A stretch of DNA of 64,000 bases from contig NW_027480464.1 of NCBI RefSeq assembly GCF_051401765.1, positions 3,472,001 to 3,536,000 of the forward strand, given 5' to 3'. Under the pieces are notes generated by a model. That model did no database searches. It had not been told where the DNA came from and saw only the letters and a program-made list of their open reading frames with translations. Positions 13,221-26,629 of the stretch are shown piece after piece. The stretch comes from Calliopsis andreniformis. Lineage: Eukaryota > Arthropoda > Insecta > Hymenoptera > Andrenidae. The position numbers and the translations under genes are program-made. Position 1 is the first letter of the stretch. Each line of letters begins with the position of its first letter.

Positions 13221-13360
13221 TGAACAATCAGTTGTCAATCCTCAATCCTCAATAGAATATCCTCAATTCACAGTTTTCAATACTCAATACCCAATCTGCA
13301 ATCTTCAAGCCTCTATCCACAAACATCAATTCTCATCACTCAACCCTCAACACTCAGTCC
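13221..13360 (+). repeat. 140-bp landmark block, main subtype
   Basis: Twenty heptads in unbroken register, from TGAACAA to TCAGTCC, with AATATCC, ACAGTTT, GCAATCT, TCTATCC and ACAAACA as diagnostic units. Exact counterparts lie one and two HOR periods on (16,090-16,229 and 18,959-19,098) and at 28,626-28,765. Related copies of this broad type have their AATATCC-like heptad near 11,370, 21,577, 22,206, 22,752, 26,818, 31,000, 31,552, 34,129, 35,637, 37,510, 37,790, 39,451, 39,905, 48,032, 48,487, 53,263, 54,393, 54,847, 55,915, 58,783, 59,913, 60,367, 61,435 and 62,941. Confidence 0.9.
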
Positions 13361-13905
13361 TCAATGTTCAATCCTCAATCCTCAATCCTCAATCCTCAAT
13401 CCTCAATCGTCAATCTTCAATCCTCAACCTTCAATTCTCAAAACTCAATCTTCAATCCTCGATACTCAAACTTCAATCCTCAATCCTCAATCCTCAATCC
13501 TCAATCCTCACTCTTCAATCCTCAATACTCAATCTTCAATCCTCAATCCTTAATACTCAATCCTGAATCCTCAATCCCCAATCGTCAGTCTTCAATCCTC
13601 AATACTCAATCTTCAATCCTCAATCCTCAATCCTCAATCCCCAATCCTCACTCTTTAATCCTCAATACCCAATCCTCAATCTTCAATCCTCAATCCTCAA
13701 TCCTCAATTCTAAATCCTCAACCCTCAGTCCTCAGTCCTCAAACCTCAATCCTCAACCCTCAGACCTCATCCTCAATCCTCAATCCTCAATCCTCAATCC
13801 TCAATCATCAATCCTCAATACTCAATCTTCAATCCTCAATCCTCAGTCCTCAAACCTCAATTCTGAATCCTCAATCCTGAATCCTCAATCTTCGGCCCTC
13901 AGTCC

Positions 13906-14045
13906 TCAACAATCAGTTGTCAATCCTCAATCCTCAATAGAATACCCTCAATTCAAAGCTTTCAATACTCAATACTCAACCTGCAATCTTCAAACCTCTA
14001 TCCACAAATATCAATTCTCATCACTCAACCCTCATCACTCAGTCC
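13906..14045 (+). repeat. 140-bp landmark block, AATACCC/AAAGCTT subtype
   Basis: Same 20-heptad length and register, from TCAACAA to TCAGTCC. Heptad six is AATACCC and the following units give AATTCAAAGCTTTC in place of AATTCACAGTTTTC. It is the second of three landmarks inside each 2,869-bp unit, so it recurs 2,869 and 5,738 bp downstream (near 16,809 and 19,678) and in the displaced copy near 29,344. Confidence 0.88.
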
Positions 14046-14457
14046 TCAATGTTCAATCCTCAATCCTCAATCCTCAATCCTCAATTCTCAATCCTCAATC
14101 CTCAATTTTCAATCCTCATTCTTCAACCCTCAATACCCAATGCTCAATCTTCAATCATCAATCCTCAATCCTCAATACTAAATCCTCAATCTTCAATCCT
14201 CAATTCTCAATCTTCAATCCTCAATCGTCAACATTCAATCCTCAATACTCAATCTTCAATCCTCAATCCTCAATCCTCATTCCTCAAACCTCAATACTCA
14301 ACCCTCAATCCTCAACCGTCAGCCCTCGTCCTCAATCCTCAACTATCAATCCTCAATCCTCAATGCTCAATCCTCAATCCTGAATCCTCAATCCTCAGTC
14401 CTCAAACCTCAATCCTGAGTCTTCAAACCTGAATCCTCAATCTTCAGATCTCAGTCC

Positions 14458-14597
14458 TCAACAGTCAGTTGTCAATTCTCAATCCTCAATACTGTAGCAT
14501 CAATTCACAGTTTTCAATACCCAATACTCAATCTGCAATCTTCAAATCTCTATCCACAGACATCAATTCTCATAACTGAACCCTCAACACTCAGTCC
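14458..14597 (+). repeat. 140-bp landmark block, TGTAGCA subtype
   Basis: Twenty heptads from TCAACAG to TCAGTCC. Heptad six is TGTAGCA instead of AATATCC, and ACAGACA replaces ACAAACA, yet the 140-bp length is unchanged. It is the third landmark of each 2,869-bp unit (also near 17,360, 20,229 and 29,896) and is present upstream near 10,183. A close relative with TGTATCA lies near 4,945. Confidence 0.88.
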
Positions 14598-15668
14598 CCA
14601 ATCCTCAATCTTCAATCCACAGCCCTCAATGCTCAATCCTCAATCCTCAATCTTCAATCCTCAATACTCAATCTTCAATCCTCAATCCTCAATCCTCAAT
14701 CATCAATCCTCAATCCTCAATCGTCAGTCTTCAATTCTCAATACTCAATCTGCAATCCTCAGTCCTCAATCCTCAATCCTCAATCCTCATTCTTCAATCC
14801 TCGATACCCAATCCTCAATCTTCAACCCTCAATCCTCAATCCTCAATTCTCAATCCTCAATCCTGAGTCCTCAGTACTCAAATCTCAATCCTCAACCCTC
14901 AGACATCATCCTCAATCCTCAATCCTCAATCCTCGTTCCTCAAGACTCAATCCTCAATCCTCAATCCTCAATAGTCAACCACCAATCCCAGATCCTCGAT
15001 CCCCAATCCTCAATCCTTAATACTCAATCTTCAATCCTCAATCCTCAATTCTCAATCATCAATACTCAATCCTCAATCCTGAATCCTCAGTCCCCAATAC
15101 TCAATCCTCAACCCTCAGTCCTTATCCTCCATCCTCAATCCTCAATCCTCAATCCTCAATTTTCAATCCTCAGTCCTCAGTCCTCAAACCTCAATCGTCA
15201 ACCCTCAGCCCTCACCGTCAATCCTCAATCTTCAATCCTCAATCCAAAATCTTCAATGCTCAATACTCAACCTTCAATCCACAATCCGCAATTCTCAATC
15301 CTCAATCCTCAATCCTCTATCCTCAATCCTCAATCCTCAATCCTCAATCGTCAGTCTTCAATCCTCAATACTCAACATTCAATCCTCAATTCTCAATCCT
15401 CAATCCTCAATCCTCAATCTTCAATCCTCAATACCCAATCCTCAATCCTCAATCTTTAATCCTCAATCCTCAACCTCAATTCTCAATCTTCAACCATCAG
15501 TCCTCAGTCCTCAAACCTCAATCCTCAACCCTCATCCCTCAATCTTCAATCCTCAATACTCAACCTTCAATCCTCAATCCTTAATACTCAATCCTCAATC
15601 CTCAATCCTCAATCGTCAGTCTTCAATCCTCAATTCTCAATCCTCAATCCTCAACCCTCAGACGTCAT

Positions 15669-18537
15669 CCTCAATCCTCAATCCTCAATTCTCAATCCTC
15701 AATCCTCGATCTTCAGACCTCAAACATCAATACACAACCCTCAGTCCTCGTCCTCAATCCACAACCCTCAATCCTCAATCCTCAATCTTCTATCATCAAT
15801 ATACAATCTTCAGTCCTCAATCCTCAATACTCAAACCTCAATCCTCAATCCTCAATGTTCAACCCGCGATACCCAATCCTCAATGTTCAATCCTCAATCC
15901 TCAATCCTCAATCCTCAATCCTCAATACTCAATCTTCAATCCTCAATCCTCAATCCTCAGTCCCCAAACCTCAATCCTCACTCTTTAATCCTCAATACTC
16001 AATCCTCAATCTTCAATCCTCAATCCTCAGTCCTCAAACCTCAATTCTGAATCCTCTGTCCTGAATCCTCAATCTTCGGCCCTCAGTCCTGAACAATCAG
16101 TTGTCAATCCTCAATCCTCAATAGAATATCCTCAATTCACAGTTTTCAATACTCAATACCCAATCTGCAATCTTCAAGCCTCTATCCACAAACATCAATT
16201 CTCATCACTCAACCCTCAACACTCAGTCCTCAATGTTCAATCCTCAATCCTCAATCCTCAATCCTCAATCCTCAATCGTCAATCTTCAATCCTCAACCTT
16301 CAATTCTCAAAACTCAATCTTCAATCCTCGATACTCAAACTTCAATCCTCAATCCTCAATCCTCAATCCTCAATCCTCACTCTTCAATCCTCAATACTCA
16401 ATCTTGAATCCTCAATCCTTAATACTCAATCCTGAATCCTCAATCACCAATCGTCAGTCTTCAATCCTCAATACTCAATCTTCAATCCTCAATCCTCAAT
16501 CCTCAATCCCCAATCCTCACTCTTTAATCCTCAATACCCAATCCTCAATCTTCAATCCTCAATCCTCAATCCTCAATTCTAAATCCTCAACCCTCAGTCC
16601 TCAGTCCTCAAACCTCAATCCTCAACCCTCAGACCTCATCCTCAATCCTCAATCCTCAATCCTCAATCCTCAATCATCAATCCTCAATACTCAATCTTCA
16701 ATCCTCAATCCTCAGTCCTCAAACCTCAATTCTGAATCCTCAATCCTGAATCCTCAATCTTCGGCCCTCAGTCCTCAACAATCAGTTGTCAATCCTCAAT
16801 CCTCAATAGAATACCCTCAATTCAAAGCTTTCAATACTCAATACTCAACCTGCAATCTTCAAACCTCTATCCACAAATATCAATTCTCATCACTCAACCC
16901 TCATCACTCAGTCCTCAATGTTCAATCCTCAATCCTCAATCCTCAATCCTCAATTCTCAATCCTCAATCCTCAATTTTCAATCCTCATTCTTCAACCCTC
17001 AATACCCAATGCTCAATCTTCAATCATCAATCCTCAATCCTCAATACTAAATCCTCAATCTTCAATCCTCAATTCTCAATCTTCAATCCTCAATCGTCAA
17101 CATTCAATCCTCAATACTCAATCTTCAATCCTCAATCCTCAATCCTCATTCCTCAAACCTCAATACTCAACCCTCAATCCTCAACCGTCAGCCCTCGTCC
17201 TCAATCCTCAACTATCAATCCTCAATCCTCAATGCTCAATCCTCAATCCTGAATCCTCAATCCTCAGTCCTCAAACCTCAATCCTGAGTCTTCAAACCTG
17301 AATCCTCAATCTTCAGATCTCAGTCCTCAACAGTCAGTTGTCAATTCTCAATCCTCAATACTGTAGCATCAATTCACAGTTTTCAATACCCAATACTCAA
17401 TCTGCAATCTTCAAATCTCTATCCACAGACATCAATTCTCATAACTGAACCCTCAACACTCAGTCCCCAATCCTCAATCTTCAATCCACAGCCCTCAATG
17501 CTCAATCCTCAATCCTCAATCTTCAATCCTCAATACTCAATCTTCAATCCTCAATCCTCAATCCTCAATCATCAATCCTCAATCCTCAATCGTCAGTCTT
17601 CAATTCTCAATACTCAATCTGCAATCCTCAGTCCTCAATCCTCAATCCTCAATCCTCATTCTTCAATCCTCGATACCCAATCCTCAATCTTCAACCCTCA
17701 ATCCTCAATCCTCAATTCTCAATCCTCAATCCTGAGTCCTCAGTACTCAAATCTCAATCCTCAACCCTCAGACATCATCCTCAATCCTCAATCCTCAATC
17801 CTCGTTCCTCAAGACTCAATCCTCAATCCTCAATCCTCAATAGTCAACCACCAATCCCAGATCCTCGATCCCCAATCCTCAATCCTTAATACTCAATCTT
17901 CAATCCTCAATCCTCAATTCTCAATCATCAATACTCAATCCTCAATCCTGAATCCTCAGTCCCCAATACTCAATCCTCAACCCTCAGTCCTTATCCTCCA
18001 TCCTCAATCCTCAATCCTCAATCCTCAATTTTCAATCCTCAGTCCTCAGTCCTCAAACCTCAATCGTCAACCCTCAGCCCTCACCGTCAATCCTCAATCT
18101 TCAATCCTCAATCCAAAATCTTCAATGCTCAATACTCAACCTTCAATCCACAATCCGCAATTCTCAATCCTCAATCCTCAATCCTCTATCCTCAATCCTC
18201 AATCCTCAATCCTCAATCGTCAGTCTTCAATCCTCAATACTCAACATTCAATCCTCAATTCTCAATCCTCAATCCTCAATCCTCAATCTTCAATCCTCAA
18301 TACCCAATCCTCAATCCTCAATCTTTAATCCTCAATCCTCAACCTCAATTCTCAATCTTCAACCATCAGTCCTCAGTCCTCAAACCTCAATCCTCAACCC
18401 TCATCCCTCAATCTTCAATCCTCAATACTCAACCTTCAATCCTCAATCCTTAATACTCAATCCTCAATCCTCAATCCTCAATCGTCAGTCTTCAATCCTC
18501 AATTCTCAATCCTCAATCCTCAACCCTCAGACGTCAT
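15669..18537. repeat. 2,869-bp HOR, tandem copy 2
   Basis: Second unit. It is nearly identical to copy 3 and shares with it variants absent from copy 1, such as CTTGAATCC near 16,403 and CAATCACCAATCG near 16,442. Landmarks start near 16,090, 16,775 and 17,327. The junction with copy 1 is seamless and stays within heptad sequence. Confidence 0.93.
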
Positions 18538-21406
18538 CCTCAATCCTCAATCCTCAATTCTCAATCCTCAATCCTCGATCTTCAGACCTCAAACATCAAT
18601 ACACAACCCTCAGTCCTCGTCCTCAATCCACAACCCTCAATCCTCAATCCTCAATCTTCTATCATCAATATACAATCTTCAGTCCTCAATCCTCAATACT
18701 CAAACCTCAATCCTCAATCCTCAATGTTCAACCCGCGATACCCAATCCTCAATGTTCAATCCTCAATCCTCAATCCTCAATCCTCAATCCTCAATACTCA
18801 ATCTTCAATCCTCAATCCTCAATCCTCAGTCCCCAAACCTCAATCCTCACTCTTTAATCCTCAATACTCAATCCTCAATCTTCAATCCTCAATCCTCAGT
18901 CCTCAAACCTCAATTCTGAATCCTCTGTCCTGAATCCTCAATCTTCGGCCCTCAGTCCTGAACAATCAGTTGTCAATCCTCAATCCTCAATAGAATATCC
19001 TCAATTCACAGTTTTCAATACTCAATACCCAATCTGCAATCTTCAAGCCTCTATCCACAAACATCAATTCTCATCACTCAACCCTCAACACTCAGTCCTC
19101 AATGTTCAATCCTCAATCCTCAATCCTCAATCCTCAATCCTCAATCGTCAATCTTCAATCCTCAACCTTCAATTCTCAAAACTCAATCTTCAATCCTCGA
19201 TACTCAAACTTCAATCCTCAATCCTCAATCCTCAATCCTCAATCCTCACTCTTCAATCCTCAATACTCAATCTTGAATCCTCAATCCTTAATACTCAATC
19301 CTGAATCCTCAATCACCAATCGTCAGTCTTCAATCCTCAATACTCAATCTTCAATCCTCAATCCTCAATCCTCAATCCCCAATCCTCACTCTTTAATCCT
19401 CAATACCCAATCCTCAATCTTCAATCCTCAATCCTCAATCCTCAATTCTAAATCCTCAACCCTCAGTCCTCAGTCCTCAAACCTCAATCCTCAACCCTCA
19501 GACCTCATCCTCAATCCTCAATCCTCAATCCTCAATCCTCAATCATCAATCCTCAATACTCAATCTTCAATCCTCAATCCTCAGTCCTCAAACCTCAATT
19601 CTGAATCCTCAATCCTGAATCCTCAATCTTCGGCCCTCAGTCCTCAACAATCAGTTGTCAATCCTCAATCCTCAATAGAATACCCTCAATTCAAAGCTTT
19701 CAATACTCAATACTCAACCTGCAATCTTCAAACCTCTATCCACAAATATCAATTCTCATCACTCAACCCTCATCACTCAGTCCTCAATGTTCAATCCTCA
19801 ATCCTCAATCCTCAATCCTCAATTCTCAATCCTCAATCCTCAATTTTCAATCCTCATTCTTCAACCCTCAATACCCAATGCTCAATCTTCAATCATCAAT
19901 CCTCAATCCTCAATACTAAATCCTCAATCTTCAATCCTCAATTCTCAATCTTCAATCCTCAATCGTCAACATTCAATCCTCAATACTCAATCTTCAATCC
20001 TCAATCCTCAATCCTCATTCCTCAAACCTCAATACTCAACCCTCAATCCTCAACCGTCAGCCCTCGTCCTCAATCCTCAACTATCAATCCTCAATCCTCA
20101 ATGCTCAATCCTCAATCCTGAATCCTCAATCCTCAGTCCTCAAACCTCAATCCTGAGTCTTCAAACCTGAATCCTCAATCTTCAGATCTCAGTCCTCAAC
20201 AGTCAGTTGTCAATTCTCAATCCTCAATACTGTAGCATCAATTCACAGTTTTCAATACCCAATACTCAATCTGCAATCTTCAAATCTCTATCCACAGACA
20301 TCAATTCTCATAACTGAACCCTCAACACTCAGTCCCCAATCCTCAATCTTCAATCCACAGCCCTCAATGCTCAATCCTCAATCCTCAATCTTCAATCCTC
20401 AATACTCAATCTTCAATCCTCAATCCTCAATCCTCAATCATCAATCCTCAATCCTCAATCGTCAGTCTTCAATTCTCAATACTCAATCTGCAATCCTCAG
20501 TCCTCAATCCTCAATCCTCAATCCTCATTCTTCAATCCTCGATACCCAATCCTCAATCTTCAACCCTCAATCCTCAATCCTCAATTCTCAATCCTCAATC
20601 CTGAGTCCTCAGTACTCAAATCTCAATCCTCAACCCTCAGACATCATCCTCAATCCTCAATCCTCAATCCTCGTTCCTCAAGACTCAATCCTCAATCCTC
20701 AATCCTCAATAGTCAACCACCAATCCCAGATCCTCGATCCCCAATCCTCAATCCTTAATACTCAATCTTCAATCCTCAATCCTCAATTCTCAATCATCAA
20801 TACTCAATCCTCAATCCTGAATCCTCAGTCCCCAATCCTCAATCCTCAACCCTCAGTCCTTATCCTCCATCCTCAATCCTCAATCCTCAATCCTCAATTT
20901 TCAGTCCTCAGTCCTCAGTCCTCAAACCTCAATCGTCAACCCTCAGCCCTCACCGTCAATCCTCAATCTTCAATCCTCAATCCAAAATCTTCAATGCTCA
21001 ATACTCAACCTTCAATCCACAATCCGCAATTCTCAATCCTCAATCCTCAATCCTCTATCCTCAATCCTCAATCCTCAATCCTCAATCGTCAGTCTTCAAT
21101 CCTCAATACTCAACATTCAATCCTCAATTCTCAATCCTCAATCCTCAATCCTCAATCTTCAATCCTCAATACCCAATCCTCAATCCTCAATCTTTAATCC
21201 TCAATCCTCAATCCTCAATTCTCAATCTTCAACCATCAGTCCTCAGTCCTCAAACCTCAATCCTCAACCCTCATCCCTCAATCTTCAATCCTCAATACTC
21301 AATCTTCAATCCTCAATCCGTAATACTCAATCCTCAATCCTCAATCCTCAATCGTCAGTCTTCAATCCTCAATTCTCAATCCTCAATCCTCAACCCTCTG
21401 ACATCA
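18538..21406. repeat. 2,869-bp HOR, tandem copy 3
   Basis: Third unit, nearly identical to copy 2 for about 2.3 kb. Small differences gather toward its right end: TTTTCAGTCC near 20,900, an extra base pair of sequence in CCTCAATCCTCAATTC near 21,205, and CCTCTGACATC near 21,400. Beyond 21,406 it does not re-enter a fourth unit but runs into the TCGGTTCTTAG segment also seen at 11.3 kb and 26.8 kb. Confidence 0.92.
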
Positions 21407-21759
21407 TCCTCAATCCTCAATCCTCAATCCTCAATCCTCAATCATCAATCCTCAATACTCAAACTTCAATCCTCAATCCTCAGTCCTCAAACCTCAATTC
21501 TGAATCCTCAATCCTGAATCCTCAATCTTCGGTTCTTAGTCCTCGACAATCAGTTGTCAATCCTCAATCCTCTATAGAATACCCTCAATTCACAGTTTTC
21601 AATACTCAATACTCAATCTGCAATCTTCAAAACACTATCCACAAACATCAGTTCTTATCACTCAACCCTCAACACTCAGTCCTCAATGTACAATCCTCAA
21701 TCCTCAATCTTCAATCCTCAATTCTCAATCCTCAATCCTCAATTTTCAATCCTCAATCT
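21407..21759. repeat. Bridge segment with landmark near 21,577
   Basis: Heptad sequence with the TCGGTTCTTAGTCCTCG word and an AATACCC-type landmark. It is homologous to 11,190-11,540 and 26,640-26,980. It links the end of the three-copy array to the next duplicated block; nothing gene-like is visible. Confidence 0.75.
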
Positions 21760-23558
21760 TCAATCCTCAATACCCAGTACTCAATCTTCAATCCTCAATC
21801 CTCAATCCTCAATTCTCAATCCATAATCCTCAATCCTCATTCTTCAATCCTCAACACCCAATCCTCGATCTTCAATCCTCAATCCTCAGTCCTCAATTCT
21901 CAATACTCAATCTTCAATCCTCAATACTCAATCTTCAATCCTCAACCCTCAATCCTCAATCCTCAATCATCAATCCTCAACCCTCACTCCTCGATCCTCA
22001 ATCTTCAGTCCTTAGTCCCAAATCCTCAGCATTCAATCCTCAATCCTCAGACCTCAATTCTCAATCCTCAATCCTCAATCCTCAATCCTCAATCCTCAAT
22101 CCTCAATCGTCAGTCCTCAAACCTCAATCCTGAATCGTCAATCCTGAATCCTCAACCTTCAGCCTGAGACCTCAACGATCAGGTGTCAATCCTCAATCCT
22201 CAATAGAATATACTCAATTCACAGTTTTCAATACCCAATACTCAATCTGCAATCTTCAAACCTCTAACCACAAACACCAATTCTCATCACTCAACCCTCA
22301 ACACTCAGTCCTCAATGTTCAATGCTCAATCCTCAATCCTCAATCCTCAATCGTCAATCTTCAACCCTCAATACTCAATCTTCAACCCTCAATCCTCAAT
22401 CCTCAATCCTCAATCCTCATTCTTCAATCCTCAATACTCAATCCTCAATCTTCAACCCTCAATCCTCAATCCTCAATTCTCAATCCTCAATCCTCAATCC
22501 TCAATCCTCAATCGTCAATCTTCAATCCTCAATACTCAATCTTCAATGCTCAATCCTCAATCCTCAGTCCTCAATCCTCATTCTTCAATCCTCAATACAC
22601 AATCATCAATCCTCAATACTCAATCCTCAATCCTCAATTCTCAATCCTCAATCCTCAGTCCTCAAACCTCAATCCCGAATCCTCAATCCTGAATCCTCAA
22701 TCTTCAGCCCTCAGTCCTCAACAATCAGTTGTCAATCCCCAATCCTCAATAGAATATTCTCAATTCACAGTTTTCAATACTCAATACTCAATCTGCAATC
22801 TTCAGATCTCTATCCACAAACATCAATTCTCATCACTCAACCCTCAATACTCAGTCCCCAATCCTCAATCTTGAAACGTCAATCCTCAATCCTCAATCCT
22901 CAAACCTCAATCTTCAATGCGCAATACTCAATCTTCAATCCTCAATCCGCAGTCCTCAATCTTCAATCCTCAATCCTCAATCCTCAATCCTCAATCCTCA
23001 ACCCTCAACCCTCAGCTCTCATCCTCAATCCTCAATACTCAACCCTCAATCCTCAATCCTCAATCCTCAATCCTCAATCTTCAATCCTCAATACTCAATC
23101 TGCAATCATCAATCCTCAACCCTCAATCCTCAATCGTCAGTCTACAATCATCAATACTCAATTTTCAATCCTCAATCCTCAATCCCCAATCCTCAGTCTT
23201 CAATCCTCAATCCACAATGCTCAATCCTCAATCCTCAATCCACAACCTTCAATCCTCAATACACAAACTTCAATCCTCAATCACAATCCTCAATCCTCAA
23301 TCCTCAATACTCATTCCTGAATCTTCAATCCTCAATACTCAATCTGCAATCCTCAATCCTGAATACTCAATCGTCAATACTCATTCTTCAATCCTCAATA
23401 CCGAATCCTCATTCTTCAATCCTCAATACACAATCTTCAATCCTCAATCCTGAATCCTCAATCCTCAATTCTCAATCCTCAATCCTCAGTCCTCAGTCCT
23501 CAAACCTCAATCCTCAACCCTCAGCCCTCATTGTCAATCCTCAATCTTCAATCCTCAA
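21760..23558. repeat. 1.8-kb block duplicated at 30,555-32,352
   Basis: A block of about 1,798 bp repeats with a constant 8,794-bp offset, so there is almost no net indel between copies. It has landmarks near 22,206 (AATATAC type, preceded by TCAACGATCAGGTG) and 22,752 (AATATTC type). It also contains the words CAATGCGCAATAC and CAATCACAATCC. Copies differ by scattered substitutions, for example CCATAATCC against CCACAATCC near 21,820. Confidence 0.88.
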
Positions 23559-24759
23559 TCCTCAATCCTCAATCCTCAATCCTCAATCCTCAATCCTCAA
23601 TCCTCAATCCTCAGTCCCCAAACCTCAATCCTCAATCTTCAATCCTCAAAACTCAATCTTCAATCCTCGATCCTCAATACTCAATCCTCAATCCTCAATC
23701 CTCAATCCTCAATCGTCAGTCTTCAATCCTCAATACTCAATATTCAATCCTCAATCCTCAATCCTCAATCCCCAATACTCATTCCTCAATCCTCAATACC
23801 AAATCCTAAATCTTCAATCCTCAATTCTCAATCCTCAATTCTCAATCCTCAATCCTCAGTCCTCAGTCCTCAAACCACAATCCTCAACCCTCAGACCGCA
23901 TCCTCAATCCTCAATCCTCAACCCTCAATCCCCAATCTTCAATCCTCGATACTCAATCTTCAATCCTCAATCCTCAGTCCTCAAACCTCAATTCTGAATC
24001 CTCAATCCTGAATCCTCAATCTTCGGCCCTCAGTCCTCAACAATCAATTGTCAATACTCAATCCTCAATAGAATATCCTGAATTCACAGTTTTCAATAAT
24101 CAATCCCCATTCTTCAATCTTCAAACCTCATTCCACAAACAACAATTCCCATCACTCAACCCTCAACACTCAGTACTCAATCTTCAATCCTCAATCCTCA
24201 ATCCTCAATCTTCAATCCTCAATACTCAATCTTCAATCCTCAATCCTCAATTCTCAATCCTCAATACTCAATCCTCAGTCCCCAAACCTCAATCCTCAAT
24301 CTTCAATCCTCAATACTCAATCTTCAATCCTCGATACTCAATACTCAATCCTCAATCCTCAATCCTCAATCATAAATCCTCAATCCTCAATCCTCAGTCC
24401 CCAAACCTCAATCCTCAATCTTGAATCCTCAATACTCAATCTTCAATCCTCGATACTCAATACTCAATCCTCAATCCTCAATCCTCAATCGTCATTCTGC
24501 AATCCTCAATACTCAATCTTCAATCCTCAATCCTCAATCCTCAATCCTCATTCTTCAATCCTCAATACCCAATCCTCAATCTACAATCCTCAATCCTCAA
24601 TCCTCAATTCTCAATCCTCAATCCTCAGTCCTCAGTCCTCAAACCTCAATCCTCAGCCCTCAGCCCTCATCCTCAATCCTCAATACTCAACCCTCAATTC
24701 TCAATCCTCAATCCTCAATCGTCAGTCTTCAATCCTCAATACTCAATCTTCAATCCTCA
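23559..24759. repeat. Heptad stretch with CATTCCACAAAC-type landmark
   Basis: Ordinary variant heptads with a landmark near 24,070. It is related to 1,010-2,030, 6,000-7,000 and 33,050-33,780 by the same order of words (AAAACTC, CGATCC, CATTCC, CCTAAATC, then the landmark). I could not fix exact duplication boundaries by eye. Nothing gene-like is visible. Confidence 0.65.
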
Positions 24760-25860
24760 ATCCTCAATCCTCAATTCTCAATTCTCAATCCTCAAACCTC
24801 AATCCTCAATCCCCAATCCTCAATCTTCAATCCTCAATACTCAATCGTCAATCCTCAATCCTCAATCCTCAATCCTCAATCCTCAATCCTCATGCTTCAA
24901 TCCTCAATACCCAATCCTCAATCTTCAATCCTCAATCCTCAATCCTCAATACTCAATCTTCAATCCTCAATCCTCAGTCCTCAAACCTCAATTCTGTATC
25001 CTCAATCCTGAATCCTCCATCTTGAATCCTCAATACTCAGTCCTCAAACCTCAATTCTAAAACCTCAATCCTGAATTCTCAATCTTCAATCCTCAGTCCC
25101 CAATCCTCAATCTTCAATACTCAATCATCAATCCTCAATCCTCAATCCTCAATCTTCAATCCTCAATACTCAATCTTCAATCCTGAATCGTCGACCTTCA
25201 ATCCTCAATACTCAATCTTCAATCCTCAATCCTCAATCCTCAAGCACCAATCCTCATTCTTCAATCCTCAATACCCAATCCTCAATCTTCAATCCTCGAT
25301 CATCAATCCTCAACCCTCAACCCTCAATCCTCGATACTCAATCTTCAATCCTCAGTCCCAAATCCTCAATCTTCAATCCTCAATCCTCAACCCTCAATTT
25401 TCAATCCTCAATACTCAATCTTCAATCCTCTATCCTCAATCCTCAACCCTCAATCTTCAATCCTCAATCCTTAATACTCAATCCTCAATCCTCAATCCTC
25501 AATCGTCAGTCTTCAATCCTCAATACTCAATCTTCAATCCTCAATCCTCAATCCTCAATCCTCAATCCTCAATCCTCATTCTTCAATCCTCAATACCAAA
25601 TCCTCAATCTTCAATCCTCAATCCTCAATCCTTAATTCTCAATCCTCAATCCTCGATCTTCAGACCTCAAACATCAATACACAACCCTCAGTCCTCGTCC
25701 TCAATCCACAACCCTCAATCCTCAATCCTCAATCTTCTATCATCAATATACAATCTTCAGTCCTCAATCCTCAATACTCAAACCTCAATCCTCAATCCTC
25801 AATGTTCAACCCGCGATACCCAATCCTCAATGTTCAATCCTCAATCCTCAATCCTCAATC
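24760..25860. repeat. Segment duplicated at about 27,370-28,450
   Basis: The same order of words, including CTCCATCTTGAATCC near 25,013 and GAATCGTCGACCTTC near 25,186, recurs with an offset of 2,610 bp. The offset falls to 2,589 by the GCGATAC marker. No 140-bp landmark lies in either copy before 28,600. Confidence 0.8.
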
Positions 25861-26560
25861 CTCAATCCTGAGTCCTCAGTACTCAAATCTCAATCCTCAA
25901 CCCTCAGACATCATCCTCAATCCTCAATCCTCAATCCTCGTTCCTCAAGACTCAATCCTCAATCCTCAATCCTCAATAGTCAACCACCAATCCCAGATCC
26001 TCGATCCCCAATCCTCAATCCTTAATACTCAATCTTCAATCCTCAATCCTCAATTCTCAATCATCAATACTCAATCCTCAATCCTGAATCCTCAGTCCCC
26101 AATACTCAATCCTCAACCCTCAGTCCTTATCCTCCATCCTCAATCCTCAATCCTCAATCCTCAATTTTCAATCCTCAGTCCTCAGTCCTCAAACCTCAAT
26201 CGTCAACCCTCAGCCCTCACCGTCAATCCTCAATCTTCAATCCTCAATCCAAAATCTTCAATGCTCAATACTCAACCTTCAATCCACAATCCGCAATTCT
26301 CAATCCTCAATCCTCAATCGTCAGTCTTCAATCCTCAATACTCAACATTCAATCCTCAATTCTCAATCCTCAATCCTCAATCCTCAATCTTCAATCCTCA
26401 ATACCCAATCCTCAATCCTCAATCTTTAATCCTCAATCCTCAACCTCAATTCTCAATCTTCAACCATCAGTCCTCAGTCCTCAAACCTCAATCCTCAACC
26501 CTCATCCCTCAATCTTCAATCCTCAATACTCAACCTTCAATCCTCAATCCTTAATACTCA
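25802..26560. repeat. 2,869-bp HOR copy with 1,811-bp internal deletion
   Basis: Begins like a 2,869-bp unit at its GCGATAC marker. After 68 bp it jumps to the GAGTCCTCAGTACTC word that lies 1,879 bp from the marker in an intact unit, so 1,811 bp is missing, including all three landmarks. A second loss of five heptads (35 bp) follows near 26,300. It then continues in step with the units to about 26,620. Confidence 0.85.
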
Positions 26561-26629
26561 ATCCTCAATCCTCAATCCTCAATCGTCAGTCTTCAATCCT
26601 CAATTCTCAATCCTCAATCCTCAACCCTC

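Larger units (their letters stand above)
12800..15668. repeat. 2,869-bp HOR, tandem copy 1
   Basis: First unit of a three-copy head-to-tail array. Anchors 12,986, 13,364, 14,049 and 14,629 recur exactly 2,869 bp later. Each unit has three 140-bp landmarks of different subtype, one GCGATAC marker near its start, and ends with GACGTCATCC. The period is 410 heptads minus 1 bp, so the unit contains net register slips. Copy 1 shares diagnostic variants with the displaced copy at 28.2 kb rather than with copies 2 and 3, for example CCCAATCC against CTCAATCC near 13,129. Confidence 0.93.
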
